Numbered from the stretch's first letter, positions 1 through 6,898 are shown. The stretch: 21,569 nucleotides of DNA from JBBIRM01 sp964517975 (GCA_964517975.1 CAZFDM010000017.1:1-21569); one strand, 5' to 3'. Notes: generated by a model not told the origin, from the letters alone. Made by a program: numbers and translations.

Positions 1-207
1 ATATTTTATCACCCAATTTTGTTAAAACAAAGTAAAAATTTTTCCCCGATTTTCAAACTAATCTATGTGGGGGATTTTGTGACAGGTAGTTCTCCTTTTT
101 GCATCTATCAAGGCTTTCCAGTCATTTTTCAAATTTTTTCTTTTTCTAAATAGATTTAATAACTTAAATTCTCTTGCAATGTTTCATATTACTTGCTAAA
201 ATCCAAT
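1..207. other. AT-rich gene-less left edge
   Basis: This stretch is markedly richer in A and T runs than the rest of the window and carries no credible reading frame or RNA gene. It ends abruptly where the 3' half of a tRNA begins. I searched it by eye for the missing tRNA 5' half (acceptor 5' strand GCCCCTG and the D-arm AGCTCAG) and did not find it. The most economical reading is the outer end of an integrated element or its decayed remains. The window edge prevents a decision. Confidence 0.4.
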
Positions 208-248
208 TCCTAATCCGTGTGCCGCGTGTTCGAGTCACGCCAGGGGCG
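208..248 (+). pseudogene. 3' half of a tRNA-Arg(CCT) gene, att-like fragment
   Basis: The bases fit a tRNA from the anticodon loop onward. The anticodon is CCT at 209-211, followed by the 3' anticodon strand TCCGT (214-218) and a 5-nt variable loop (219-223). The T-arm is GCGTG / TTCGAGT / CACGC (224-240), then the acceptor 3' strand CAGGGGC (241-247) and discriminator G248. No CCA is encoded. The five bases before the loop (202-206) cannot pair with TCCGT, and no D-arm or acceptor 5' strand lies upstream, so this is not a functional tRNA. Tyrosine integrases commonly cross over inside tRNA genes and leave such 3' fragments at one end of the element. The identification as tRNA-Arg(CCT) rests on the anticodon and the canonical spacing. 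Confidence 0.72.
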
Positions 249-500
249 CTTTCTTTTTAAAAGAGACTTAAATTGAGCGATTCTAACAATATCTTATGAA
301 GAACAGGGATGCTGAAAAGGCTTTTAGAGCGATATCCTCTTTATTGCTGAAAAACTATTGAGATTGGATTAACCTTTCACCTGTTGGATAGTCATAAAAA
401 GATATTGACCTCGCTTAAAAAAAATCGCATTCTAAAAGACTTTGAAGCATTCTTGTTCTCCTTTTTGACCCTGACGCGCTCAGTTTAGGAGAGACTTACA
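249..500. other. Leader region upstream of cinA, no gene seen
   Basis: No reading frame with a plausible start and coding character is present. A T-rich run directly after the tRNA fragment (250-258) could be a leftover tRNA terminator. TTGACC at 405-410 could be a -35 element, but the best -10 at 17 bp spacing (CATTCT) is poor, so I do not assign a promoter. The segment ends in a good Shine-Dalgarno site, AGGAGAGA at 487-494, six bases before the cinA ATG. Confidence 0.4.
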
Positions 501-1757
501 ATGAAGGCTGAAGTCATTGCCATTGGATCAGAACTCCTTCTTGGTCAAATCATCGATACCAACTCCTCCTATATTGCCAAACGTCTTACAGAAAACGGGG
601 TTGAGCTTGTTCAGACCACAACGGTTGGTGATGACCTAAATCGAATCATAGAGGTCATTCAAGAGGCAACCCATCGCTCCCAAATTGTCATTACCACCGG
701 TGGGATCGGTCCCACAGAGGACGACCTTACCCGAGAGGCAGTTGCCAAGGTTTTTGACCGTCCTCTCATGTTTCAGCCCCAATTAATGGAGCAGATTGAA
801 ACCCTATTCAAAAAGAGGGGGTTTCGAATGGCTGAAAGCAATCGAAAGCAGGCCTATATTCCAGAGGGGTCGATTCCTATCGAAAACCCCAAGGGGACTG
901 CTCCTGGGTTTATTGTCGAATACACGAACGGTTCCGTCATCTCTATTCCAGGGGTTCCAAAAGAAATGGAATATTTGATGGAAAATACGGTCATTCCCTA
1001 TCTTCGAAAAAGGTTTAGCCTTGAGCAAGAAGTCATTCATTACAGGGTGTTACGGGTTTGTGGCCTTGGGGAAAGTGCTATTGGCCAGCAGATCAATGAC
1101 CTCATGAAAGAGAGGAACCCCTTAGTAGGGACGCTTGCATCCATCGGAGATATCAGGATTAGAATTACAGCCAAGGGTCGAACTCCTGAAGAGGTTTCGA
1201 GACTGATTGGTGAGATGGAGCAGAAGATTAGACAACGGCTCGGCACCCTCATTTATGGGGTGGATGATGAGACGCTTCACGGAAATATTGTCAAAGAATT
1301 GGAAAGACGTCATCTTACCCTATCTGTAGTGGAAACCTTTACAGGAGGATTAATATCTCAGAGACTGTCAAGCACCCAGAGTCCCTCTTTCGTTCAAGGA
1401 GTCATTCTACCCTCTGAAGTTTCCCAAGGAAAATTTCTCAATCGATCTTTCCAACAACTTGACGCCCTTAAAGAAGATTCGAAACGGTTCGCAGAATTAT
1501 TAGCCCAAAGGGCTCAGAGAGAGTTTGGGACAGATATTGGCCTGGCTACGTTTGGGAAAATCGTTGAGAGACAAGTCGTTGCGACTCGAGACCGAGGGGA
1601 GGAAGAGTATCGAATAGAAACCCATTACTCCATTTCCACGTCTTCAAAGATAGAGAACCAGACCTACTCGTTAGGGGGCGAGTTGTGGATGCTTAGAGAA
1701 AGATCGGCAATCATTGGGCTCGACATGTTGAGGAAATATCTGCTGACCCTGACCTAA
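501..1757 (+). CDS. cinA: CinA-family protein with degenerate C-terminal NMN-deamidase domain
   Basis: The 418-residue length matches the two-domain CinA family. The N-terminal half is the MoaB/MogA-like fold (COG1058): it opens with AEVIAIGSELLLGQIIDTNS and carries ITTGGIGPTEDD near residue 65 and SIPGVPKEMEYL near residue 148. In characterised CinA proteins this domain has ADP-ribose pyrophosphatase activity. The C-terminal domain (about 265-418) should be the PncC-type nicotinamide-mononucleotide amidohydrolase, but the hallmark ESCTGG reads ETFTGG at 278-283. The following Ser-Tyr-Ser-Asn-Glu-x-Lys stretch is not recognisable, and the usual GIAGP segment reads GLATFGKIV. I infer that only the N-terminal activity remains, with the C-terminal half kept as a scaffold. 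The ATG is preceded by AGGAGAGA at a 6-nt spacing. The Nudix gene downstream would make chemical sense as an ADP-ribose partner. Confidence 0.9.
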   Translation: MKAEVIAIGSELLLGQIIDTNSSYIAKRLTENGVELVQTTTVGDDLNRIIEVIQEATHRSQIVITTGGIGPTEDDLTREAVAKVFDRPLMFQPQLMEQIETLFKKRGFRMAESNRKQAYIPEGSIPIENPKGTAPGFIVEYTNGSVISIPGVPKEMEYLMENTVIPYLRKRFSLEQEVIHYRVLRVCGLGESAIGQQINDLMKERNPLVGTLASIGDIRIRITAKGRTPEEVSRLIGEMEQKIRQRLGTLIYGVDDETLHGNIVKELERRHLTLSVVETFTGGLISQRLSSTQSPSFVQGVILPSEVSQGKFLNRSFQQLDALKEDSKRFAELLAQRAQREFGTDIGLATFGKIVERQVVATRDRGEEEYRIETHYSISTSSKIENQTYSLGGELWMLRERSAIIGLDMLRKYLLTLT

Positions 1758-1891
1758 TCCCAACGGTCAACATACCCCCTTTCAAAGGAGAGCCAAAATA
1801 TCTTTAATCTCGGAGGGGAGGAATTGATTTGGTATTTGAAATGGGTTGGTTGAGATTTGCCATTGGCTTCAGGATGAGAGGGTGAACTTCC

Positions 1892-2350
1892 ATGCTGAAA
1901 AAGACCATTCAATGTCCCAAATGTAAAAGTGAGATCGAGATCTACCAAAATCCTATCCCTACTGTGGATATCATCATTGAGGTCGAATCGAAGGGAATCA
2001 TTCTCATTAAAAGAAAGAATCCTCCTTATGGATGGGCCATTCCAGGAGGATTTGTGGATTATGGGGAATCGCTGGAAGAGGCAGCCCTGAGGGAGGCGAA
2101 GGAGGAGACCAATCTGGAGGTCCAATTCCTTAGGCAGTTCCATACCTATTCAGCTCCCAATAGAGATCCCAGACACCACAGCATATCAACGGTTTTTATT
2201 GCAAAAGCCAAAGGGATTCCTAAGGCTAAGGATGATGCCCTTGAAATTGGAATCTTTAATGCATCCAACCTTCCGGAAGAGATCGCATTCGACCACCGAG
2301 AAATTTTAAGGGATTACTTTTCCTTAGTAAGAGGGCAAGAATTAAAATAA
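1892..2350 (+). CDS. Nudix hydrolase (ADP-ribose pyrophosphatase-like)
   Basis: The 152-residue protein carries a clear Nudix box near residues 51-73, with G followed by E at the right spacing and the REAKEE core. The normally conserved Gly after EEx is Asn here (EETNL). Such boxes bind Mg2+ and hydrolyse nucleoside diphosphates linked to another moiety. An N-terminal CPKC pair starts a half zinc-knuckle; a second Cys pair is absent. The segment NPIPTVDIII before the domain is typical of small ADP-ribose/NADH-type Nudix enzymes. The gene lies 134 bases after cinA on the same strand. CinA N-domains also act on ADP-ribose, so shared NAD-derived metabolite cleanup is plausible. The start has only a weak Shine-Dalgarno (GAGAGGGTG). 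Substrate cannot be read from the sequence. Confidence 0.88.
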   Translation: MLKKTIQCPKCKSEIEIYQNPIPTVDIIIEVESKGIILIKRKNPPYGWAIPGGFVDYGESLEEAALREAKEETNLEVQFLRQFHTYSAPNRDPRHHSISTVFIAKAKGIPKAKDDALEIGIFNASNLPEEIAFDHREILRDYFSLVRGQELK

Positions 2351-2383
2351 TTCACTACCCATATGAAGGTAAATGTGTAGGGT

Positions 2384-2406
2384 AACCCTTTATGGGTTGG
2401 TTTTTT
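2384..2406 (+). terminator. Small Rho-independent-like terminator after the Nudix gene
   Basis: A 5-bp stem AACCC / GGGTT with a TTTAT loop is followed by GG and six T residues (2401-2406), 33 bases past the Nudix stop. The stem is short, so termination may be weak. It overlaps the first partial copy of the GTAGGGTAA repeat. Confidence 0.45.
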
Positions 2407-2463
2407 GTAGGGTAAGCCCTTGTGGCTTACCAAATATCGGTAAGGGACAAGCCCTTACCCTAC
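2407..2463. repeat. Palindromic GTAGGGTAAG repeat, copy 1
   Basis: This 57-bp near-perfect palindrome starts GTAGGGTAAGCCC and ends GGGCTTACCCTAC-like (as GCCCTTACCCTAC). Each arm also contains an internal complement (AAGCCCTTGTGGCTT), so it can form nested hairpins. It belongs to a local cluster of at least two full copies and two half copies. The layout is that of a REP/MITE-like dispersed element. Confidence 0.8.
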
Positions 2464-2488
2464 GAATTGAATTATTATTTTTTTCTCC

Positions 2489-2545
2489 GTAGGGTAGGCC
2501 CTTGTGGCTTACCGCTTCTTGGTAAGGGATAAACCCTTACTCTAC
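2489..2545. repeat. Palindromic GTAGGGTA repeat, copy 2
   Basis: This is a second, diverged 57-bp copy of the palindrome, 25 bases after copy 1 and in the same orientation: the left arm GTAGGGTAGGCCCTTGTGGC corresponds base for base to copy 1. The flanking CCG...CGG extends the palindrome slightly (2487-2547). Several substitutions break perfect pairing, so it is older or under less constraint than copy 1. Confidence 0.78.
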
Positions 2546-2557
2546 GGATTAATTTAA

Positions 2558-2581
2558 GTAAGGGATGAACCTTTACCCTAC
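2558..2581. repeat. Half copy of the GTAGGGTAAG repeat (right arm)
   Basis: The bases GTAAGGGATGAACCTTTACC followed by CTAC correspond to the right arm of the two upstream copies. No left arm is present. It lies 54 bases before the start codon of the transglutaminase-like gene and may fall in its 5' untranslated region. Confidence 0.65.
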
Positions 2582-2634
2582 ACCTATTGATTTTTAGCAT
2601 TGGGTTTTTGGGAGAATCAAAAAAGGGGGATAAT

Positions 2635-4074
2635 ATGCCATACAATTGGGAAGGAGATCTGATCCTTCAAGATACCACTATTGAGAAGAAAAGATTTGTG
2701 ATCGGTAGTCCTAACAAACCGATTAAGACCGATATCAGGGAATGGATATCGTTCGAGGACAATAACATTATGAAAGGAATACTTCGTGATCTCATTAGCC
2801 ATAAAGGTCTTCCAACAAATAGGGAACCCAAAAGTTTTGACAAACGGGCAATGGTGATATGGGATTTTGTGGCTAAAACTATCAAATATGTTTACGATAC
2901 TCAAAAACAGAGGAAAGGGGACTTTTGGCTCTTTCCACCGGAGATTCATACCTTAGGTGAGGGAGACTGTGAAGATGGAAGTTTTCTACTCGCAAGCCTT
3001 CTCATCGCAAGTGGAATAAGCCCCTTCTGTGTGAGAGTGGTTCTTGGAGAGGTATTTGATGAGAAAGGCAAATCCTTGGGAGGACACTGCTGGCCTGTCT
3101 ATAAGAATGAACTGGGTGAGTGGTGCATCCTTGAGAGCACCCTTGACCATATCCCATCCCGAATGCCAGAAGCCAATAAACTCTCGGAGAAGGGTCAGTC
3201 TTTCCAATATGTGCCCTACTATTGTTTCAATAATTATCATCTTTGGGAGATCTTTCCTGAGGATAAAAATGATACGAAATCCACCAGGATCAAAGATTAT
3301 CTCAAGAAACGGGGTGCCAAGGTCAATATGAAGAAAACCCGTCTTCCATCCGGGGGATGGCTTTCAAGGATGACGGGTGATTGGGAACCCGGGCACCTTG
3401 AGATTACCACCGAGGTTCTAAAGGATTTTGGATTTCATGAGAATGCCATTGATATTGTCGGAGATGCCTCTCAGGATCCAGATTTCTATGATTGGTCCCT
3501 TCCTTGTGCCCATGCCCAGACGAAAAATGATGAGGTTGGAAGAACCATTGAATCCAGAGAAGAGGCAGAAAGAAACTACCTGAATTGGATCAAAAGACTT
3601 ACGGAGAGAATCGTTAAGATTACTCATCAAGATAAGCGCTCTGGACTTTTCTTTATGGGTTATGCCTTGCATGGGATTCAAGATCTTGCAACCCACAAAG
3701 GCATTACGAATGCTCAACACGCTTTCCTTTCAAAACTGTTCGGAAGAAAAGACGATCCGGACCACATCGAAGGAAACAGGATAAAAGCAAAGGAGTATAC
3801 AAAAAAATACATTGAATTTCTAAAAAAGAGGTATCACAAAACCTACAAAAAACTGATTTCTTATAAGGGTAGGCTTCTCCCCTGGGATAGACTGATGCCT
3901 TTTGAAAAGAATGGTCTTCTGGACAAAGAGGGATGGGAACTAACCCCCCAAGCATTTATCGACTATTCCGCCCTTTCCAAGAAGTATGAAATGATCAAAA
4001 AAGAGTATCCCATCGAAAAAACCATTTGGGAAACAGAGCAGGTATTTAAGGAAATCATTGGAGGGATCCGCTAA
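2635..4074 (+). CDS. Fusion of transglutaminase-like hydrolase and zinc PLC/S1-P1-like domain
   Basis: I place the start at ATG 2635 because AAAAGGGGGA lies just upstream; an in-frame TTG at 2587 has no ribosome site. That gives 479 residues. Residues about 60-200 form a transglutaminase/cysteine-protease-like domain: Cys112 in GEGDCEDGS, His151 in GGHCWPVY and Asp171 in LESTLD make the classical Cys-His-Asp triad with family-like spacing. Residues about 245-380 resemble the zinc-dependent phospholipase C / S1-P1 nuclease fold. Candidate ligands are His254 (GHLEIT), Asp283 (DPDFYD), His346 and Asp350 (ALHGIQD), His354 (ATHKG), and possibly His362 and His377. There is no signal peptide or membrane segment, so it is probably cytoplasmic. 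The next gene starts 14 bases later and is another papain-fold enzyme, suggesting joint action. The target is unknown; a peptidase, acyltransferase or amidase role is possible. Confidence 0.78.
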   Translation: MPYNWEGDLILQDTTIEKKRFVIGSPNKPIKTDIREWISFEDNNIMKGILRDLISHKGLPTNREPKSFDKRAMVIWDFVAKTIKYVYDTQKQRKGDFWLFPPEIHTLGEGDCEDGSFLLASLLIASGISPFCVRVVLGEVFDEKGKSLGGHCWPVYKNELGEWCILESTLDHIPSRMPEANKLSEKGQSFQYVPYYCFNNYHLWEIFPEDKNDTKSTRIKDYLKKRGAKVNMKKTRLPSGGWLSRMTGDWEPGHLEITTEVLKDFGFHENAIDIVGDASQDPDFYDWSLPCAHAQTKNDEVGRTIESREEAERNYLNWIKRLTERIVKITHQDKRSGLFFMGYALHGIQDLATHKGITNAQHAFLSKLFGRKDDPDHIEGNRIKAKEYTKKYIEFLKKRYHKTYKKLISYKGRLLPWDRLMPFEKNGLLDKEGWELTPQAFIDYSALSKKYEMIKKEYPIEKTIWETEQVFKEIIGGIR

Positions 4075-4088
4075 GGAGGTAGCAGAAG

Positions 4089-4736
4089 ATGGAAAAGATT
4101 AATAAAGGATTGCTTCGATTCTTTACCGAGCACTATAAACCTGGAAGAATAGGATTAGTGGGGACTAATCATCCCGTTGGGAAAGCGATTCGTGAGGCTC
4201 AAAGGGTTGTAACGACTCATGGGAAGGCATCCCTCTGGTCTCATTGTTTCATCTTTGGAGATTTAAGGTTGGATCGGAGAGGGAAGGGTGGGAAGAAGAC
4301 CAGAAGTCCCTATATCTTTGAATCTGATCTTAAGGTAAATCTCTTTAAACCCCAACTTCGCAATGGGGCTCAGGAAAACTGGATTGGGAAGCACTGCAGA
4401 GAAAGGGTGGAACATGCGGGGGTGATTGACTTTGGACTTTCAGAGGAGGAGACAGAGGAAGTCCTTGCGACTGCCCTCCAACTGGTTGACGAACAGGTTC
4501 TATACCCGATTCAAGAACTTCTTGGGACTTGGTGGGCTATCATCACAAAGAGGCAGTGGCTTCCTAATCCTGTGGATGATCCCCATGCCATGTATTGCAG
4601 TGCCTTCGTAAGGTATTGCTACAAGAAGGCAGGAGCAGATTTTCTCAGTAAAAAGGTGAGCCTCTCCAACACTACTCCCGAACATATCGCCCAATCAGGG
4701 ATCCATGGAGGTAAACTTATACGCTATAGAGTGTAA
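4089..4736 (+). CDS. Permuted NlpC/P60-like (YiiX-type) papain-fold enzyme
   Basis: The 215-residue protein has catalytic elements in permuted order. His52 in LWSHCFIFG comes first, then a polar/acidic FESD stretch (Glu78). The nucleophile-like Cys170 comes late, in AMYCSAFVRYCYKKAG. This His-before-Cys order defines the circularly permuted NlpC/P60 group (YiiX/YaeF/LRAT-like), whose members cleave or transfer acyl or amide groups on lipids or peptides. No signal peptide is seen. A good Shine-Dalgarno (TAAGGAGGT) overlaps the stop of the preceding gene, 14 bases away, so the two are translationally close and almost certainly one operon. Two papain-fold enzymes of different topology side by side is unusual. 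It ends 79 bases before a convergent gene. Function beyond thiol-hydrolase or transferase is not predictable. Confidence 0.7.
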   Translation: MEKINKGLLRFFTEHYKPGRIGLVGTNHPVGKAIREAQRVVTTHGKASLWSHCFIFGDLRLDRRGKGGKKTRSPYIFESDLKVNLFKPQLRNGAQENWIGKHCRERVEHAGVIDFGLSEEETEEVLATALQLVDEQVLYPIQELLGTWWAIITKRQWLPNPVDDPHAMYCSAFVRYCYKKAGADFLSKKVSLSNTTPEHIAQSGIHGGKLIRYRV

Positions 4737-4815
4737 TTTTTGGATTTCAAGATCAAATGGGGACAAAAGAGAGGGGTGATCCTTGAGACAGAACAAACCA
4801 AGAAGGGGATCCCAC

Positions 4816-5652
4816 TCATTTCTTTGGGCATAATCCTTCCAGAATACCTCGAAGGTAACCAATGCTTCGGCTGGCGATGGTCTGGGGGTCAGGATTGAAA
4901 TCAAAGACCTCCACAGAGATGTAATAGGGGTACCCCTTTTCTAATAGGGTCTTGAGAATGGGATAAAATTTTGTCTCCCCAAATCCTGGTCCCTTTCCAC
5001 TGACATCATTTACATGAACATGGTAGAGAGCCCTTGAATCGAGGGCTTTATTAAGAGCTTCGGTGATCGATTTTTCTTCAATGGATGCACTTCGGCAGTC
5101 GAACATCATTTTGAAATTGGGATGTCTGATCTCCTTGACCAATTGAATCGCCTGGTCCACGGTATTGATGAAGTTGGTGCTGGTATGGGCAAGGGGTTCG
5201 ATGCAATAGGTCACATTTCTTTTTCTGGCAACCTTGAGGCACACCTCAAAGGTCTCTTTGGCATACTCCCATGAGTCTCTCGGATTCCATCCCTCTTGAA
5301 TGGTCCTCTGGTGAGGGGAGCCGTGAACCAAAATCTTTCCTCCAATATCGGCGCAGAAGTGGATAAGGGCCTCAATATATTCCTGGGTTCTAATACGAAC
5401 GATTTCGTCAGGGTGATTGATGTAGAGACCTTCGGGCCTGACCAATAGCCAGTGGAGGCCCACGATTTCAACTCCACTCCTTTCAGAGGCACGCCGGATA
5501 GCACTCCGTCTCTTCGCAGAAATCTCTGTGACCGAATCGGCTAACGTATAGGGAGCAATTTCCACACCCTCATAACCTAATTGAGCCGCATAATCGAAAA
5601 CCTTTTCAATGGGCCAATCTTGAAAAAGCTCATTACAGATCGAAATCTTCAT
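4816..5652 (-). CDS. Sugar phosphate isomerase/epimerase, TIM-barrel (xylose isomerase-like)
   Basis: At 278 residues it has the usual length of the AP-endonuclease-2/xylose-isomerase-like TIM barrel family. Strand-end motifs occur in order: GYEGVEIAPY near residue 28, VGLHWLL near 83, VHGSPHQR near 128, CIEPLAHT near 170, MMFDCR near 204, HVHVNDVSGKGPGFGE near 235 and YISVEVFDF near 260. The Glu, Asp, His and Glu of these motifs form the divalent-metal site of ketose 3-epimerases and inosose enzymes. The pattern resembles tagatose/ribulose 3-epimerases most; IolE or IolI-type functions are alternatives, favoured by the IolB-like gene upstream. The start has GGAGAGATAGGG directly before it. 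It is second in a minus-strand operon, now separated from its partner by an inserted repeat. Confidence 0.82.
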   Translation of the reverse strand: MKISICNELFQDWPIEKVFDYAAQLGYEGVEIAPYTLADSVTEISAKRRSAIRRASERSGVEIVGLHWLLVRPEGLYINHPDEIVRIRTQEYIEALIHFCADIGGKILVHGSPHQRTIQEGWNPRDSWEYAKETFEVCLKVARKRNVTYCIEPLAHTSTNFINTVDQAIQLVKEIRHPNFKMMFDCRSASIEEKSITEALNKALDSRALYHVHVNDVSGKGPGFGETKFYPILKTLLEKGYPYYISVEVFDFNPDPQTIASRSIGYLRGILEGLCPKK

Positions 5653-5678
5653 CCCTATCTCTCCATCTCTTTCTCAGT

Positions 5679-5792
5679 CTCTTTATTAAGATCGCACCTG
5701 AAAACCCCGTCCTGTGGACGGGAATGAAACAAGTTCAGCATGACATGACGGTTAGGTTCTGGCCTTTCTGTCATCCCGAACTTGTTTCGGGA
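5679..5792. repeat. Dispersed palindromic repeat inserted between two operon genes
   Basis: Inverted arms at 5725-5745 and 5769-5789 share the core GAACTTGTTTC and its complement, each flanked by a TGTCA/TGACA end. Further short hairpins (CCCGAA/TTCGGG and 5706-5722) are nested within. The same core occurs in the element at 11446-11615. The heptamer TCTCAGT occurs on both sides (5672-5678 and 5793-5799). In minus orientation this is ACTGAGA and contains the stop codon of the upstream gene, so it is a candidate target-site duplication. Removing one heptamer and the insert would leave the two genes about 20 bases apart, with a normal ribosome site. Confidence 0.62.
5701..5722 (-). terminator. 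Hairpin followed by T's on the minus strand inside the inserted repeat
   Basis: On the minus strand, CCCGTCC / GGACGGG form a perfect 7-bp stem with an ACA loop, followed by GTTTT. It lies between the IolB-like gene and the TIM-barrel gene and may attenuate readthrough. The T-run is short (four), and the hairpin could simply be repeat structure. Confidence 0.35.
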
Positions 5793-5794
5793 TC

Positions 5795-6814
5795 TCAGTA
5801 CTTAAGTTCGTACCCCTTTTCTCTTAATATGGCAAGCAAAATCGCCTTATTTTCCTCTGTCAAATGATAATACGAACAGAGGGTTTTAAATCTTTTTCTG
5901 GGAAGAATCTTTTTCCCCTCATGCCTTTCCAGTTGATTAAAGATCTCCTCAAAAGATTTGAGAAAGGAGAATTGAGGAATCTCCCTCATGCCCAGTTCAC
6001 TTCCCTTTCCTGCCAGGCCCCATACATAGAGAAGTTCACAACCAGGAGAGGCGACCACAGGGTGACAACCTCCAGGAATGGCAAAGATGCTCTTCTCCCC
6101 GATCAAAAAGGCCTTCCTCAGCCTTTCCCCATCCATCAATACTTGAACCCCATAAGGTCCGAATCGGTCTTTCTTCTTTCTTTTTAGACTGAAGCGGTAG
6201 TAATAAACCTCTTCATGAGAGGATTCTCCAAGGGAAGGTTGGTCTTTATCATGTTGATGGGGAGGTGTTCCAGACCAGAACCCAGGGGGGTTATAGGTTT
6301 CTCCAACCACCAAGTTCGAACTACCATTCTTGGGGCTTATTAATGAGGTTACATCTCTTCGCCAAATCCAGCTCCCCCTTGAAATGGGTTTTACTTGGTC
6401 ATGAGGAAGAAAGAAGGGTTGGTTCTCCCTAAACGCAGGGGCTTCAAAGAAGACCATCTCACCTCTTCCTCGAATCTTGAATCGGGAATTGCAAGGAATA
6501 TATAAGGCTGAGGCATTAGAATGACCTGGCCTTGAGGCAAATGGTCCTCCCTTTCTTTCCCCAGAGAATCGCCTCCCGTTGACTTCAGCCTCAAACTCTC
6601 CCTCTTGAGGCACAAGGACAACTTCTTTCTCCTCCGTTTCTTTCTCAATAAAATTTTTCCCCAATTGATAGATTCCAAATCCTAAGACCTCAAGAGGAAC
6701 CTTCTCTCGACGTGGGTCTAAAATCAGTCCGCTCGTTTTGCCATCATATCGAAGGTGAGGATTGATTTCATTTCGCTCGATCTTAACGGCATATTTTCTC
6801 ATCGTGCTTTCCAT
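5795..6814 (-). CDS. iolB: 5-deoxy-glucuronate isomerase (IolB)-like cupin protein with C-terminal extension
   Basis: The 339-residue protein matches the IolB/KduI two-cupin family, which isomerises 5-deoxy-D-glucuronate during myo-inositol breakdown. The N-terminal cupin spans about 15-125. The second holds the metal site: His-x-His in GTPPHQHDKDQPS, Glu in SSHEEVYYYRF, and a final His in AIPGGCHPVV. GETYNPPGFWSG just before is typical of IolB. About 45 residues after the cupin form a charged helical extension ending in EENKAILLAILREKGYELKY, not usual for IolB. The start chosen has GGGGAGG nine bases upstream; Met5 is an alternative. A consensus promoter sits about 55-85 bases upstream. The stop codon lies at the edge of an inserted repeat. 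Together with the TIM-barrel gene it suggests inositol or rare-sugar use, though the rest of that pathway is absent here. Confidence 0.82.
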   Translation of the reverse strand: MESTMRKYAVKIERNEINPHLRYDGKTSGLILDPRREKVPLEVLGFGIYQLGKNFIEKETEEKEVVLVPQEGEFEAEVNGRRFSGERKGGPFASRPGHSNASALYIPCNSRFKIRGRGEMVFFEAPAFRENQPFFLPHDQVKPISRGSWIWRRDVTSLISPKNGSSNLVVGETYNPPGFWSGTPPHQHDKDQPSLGESSHEEVYYYRFSLKRKKKDRFGPYGVQVLMDGERLRKAFLIGEKSIFAIPGGCHPVVASPGCELLYVWGLAGKGSELGMREIPQFSFLKSFEEIFNQLERHEGKKILPRKRFKTLCSYYHLTEENKAILLAILREKGYELKY

Positions 6815-6868
6815 ATCATAAGGCCTCCCCTTTCAAACAAGGTCAATGACCCCACCTTTTAAAATCCA

Positions 6869-6898
6869 ATTATATTCCCGACCCCTTTGACCTGTCAA
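6869..6898 (-). promoter_or_regulatory. Consensus sigma70 promoter for the IolB-like operon
   Basis: Read on the minus strand, TTGACA (6898-6893) and TATAAT (6874-6869) are both perfect hexamers separated by 18 bases. Transcription should start near 6862, leaving a 5' leader of roughly 48 bases before the ATG. No clear operator palindrome overlaps it. Such a full match implies strong expression unless a regulator blocks it. Confidence 0.82.

Noticed and set aside
405..433. TTGACC with a weak -10 upstream of cinA
   Set aside because: The best -10 at 17-bp spacing matches only three of six positions, too little to call a promoter.
1812..1890. Strong purine run GGAGGGGAGG with short frames before the Nudix gene
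   Set aside because: Possible starts are either too close or too far from the run and lead to frames of fewer than 15 codons without features.
2376..2581. CRISPR array in the repeat cluster
   Set aside because: The units are long palindromes with unequal short gaps and a half copy at each side, not short direct repeats with uniform spacers; no cas gene is present.
2587..2634. In-frame TTG start giving a longer transglutaminase-like protein
   Set aside because: It has no ribosome site and lies next to the repeat cluster; ATG 2635 has AAAAGGGGGA just upstream.
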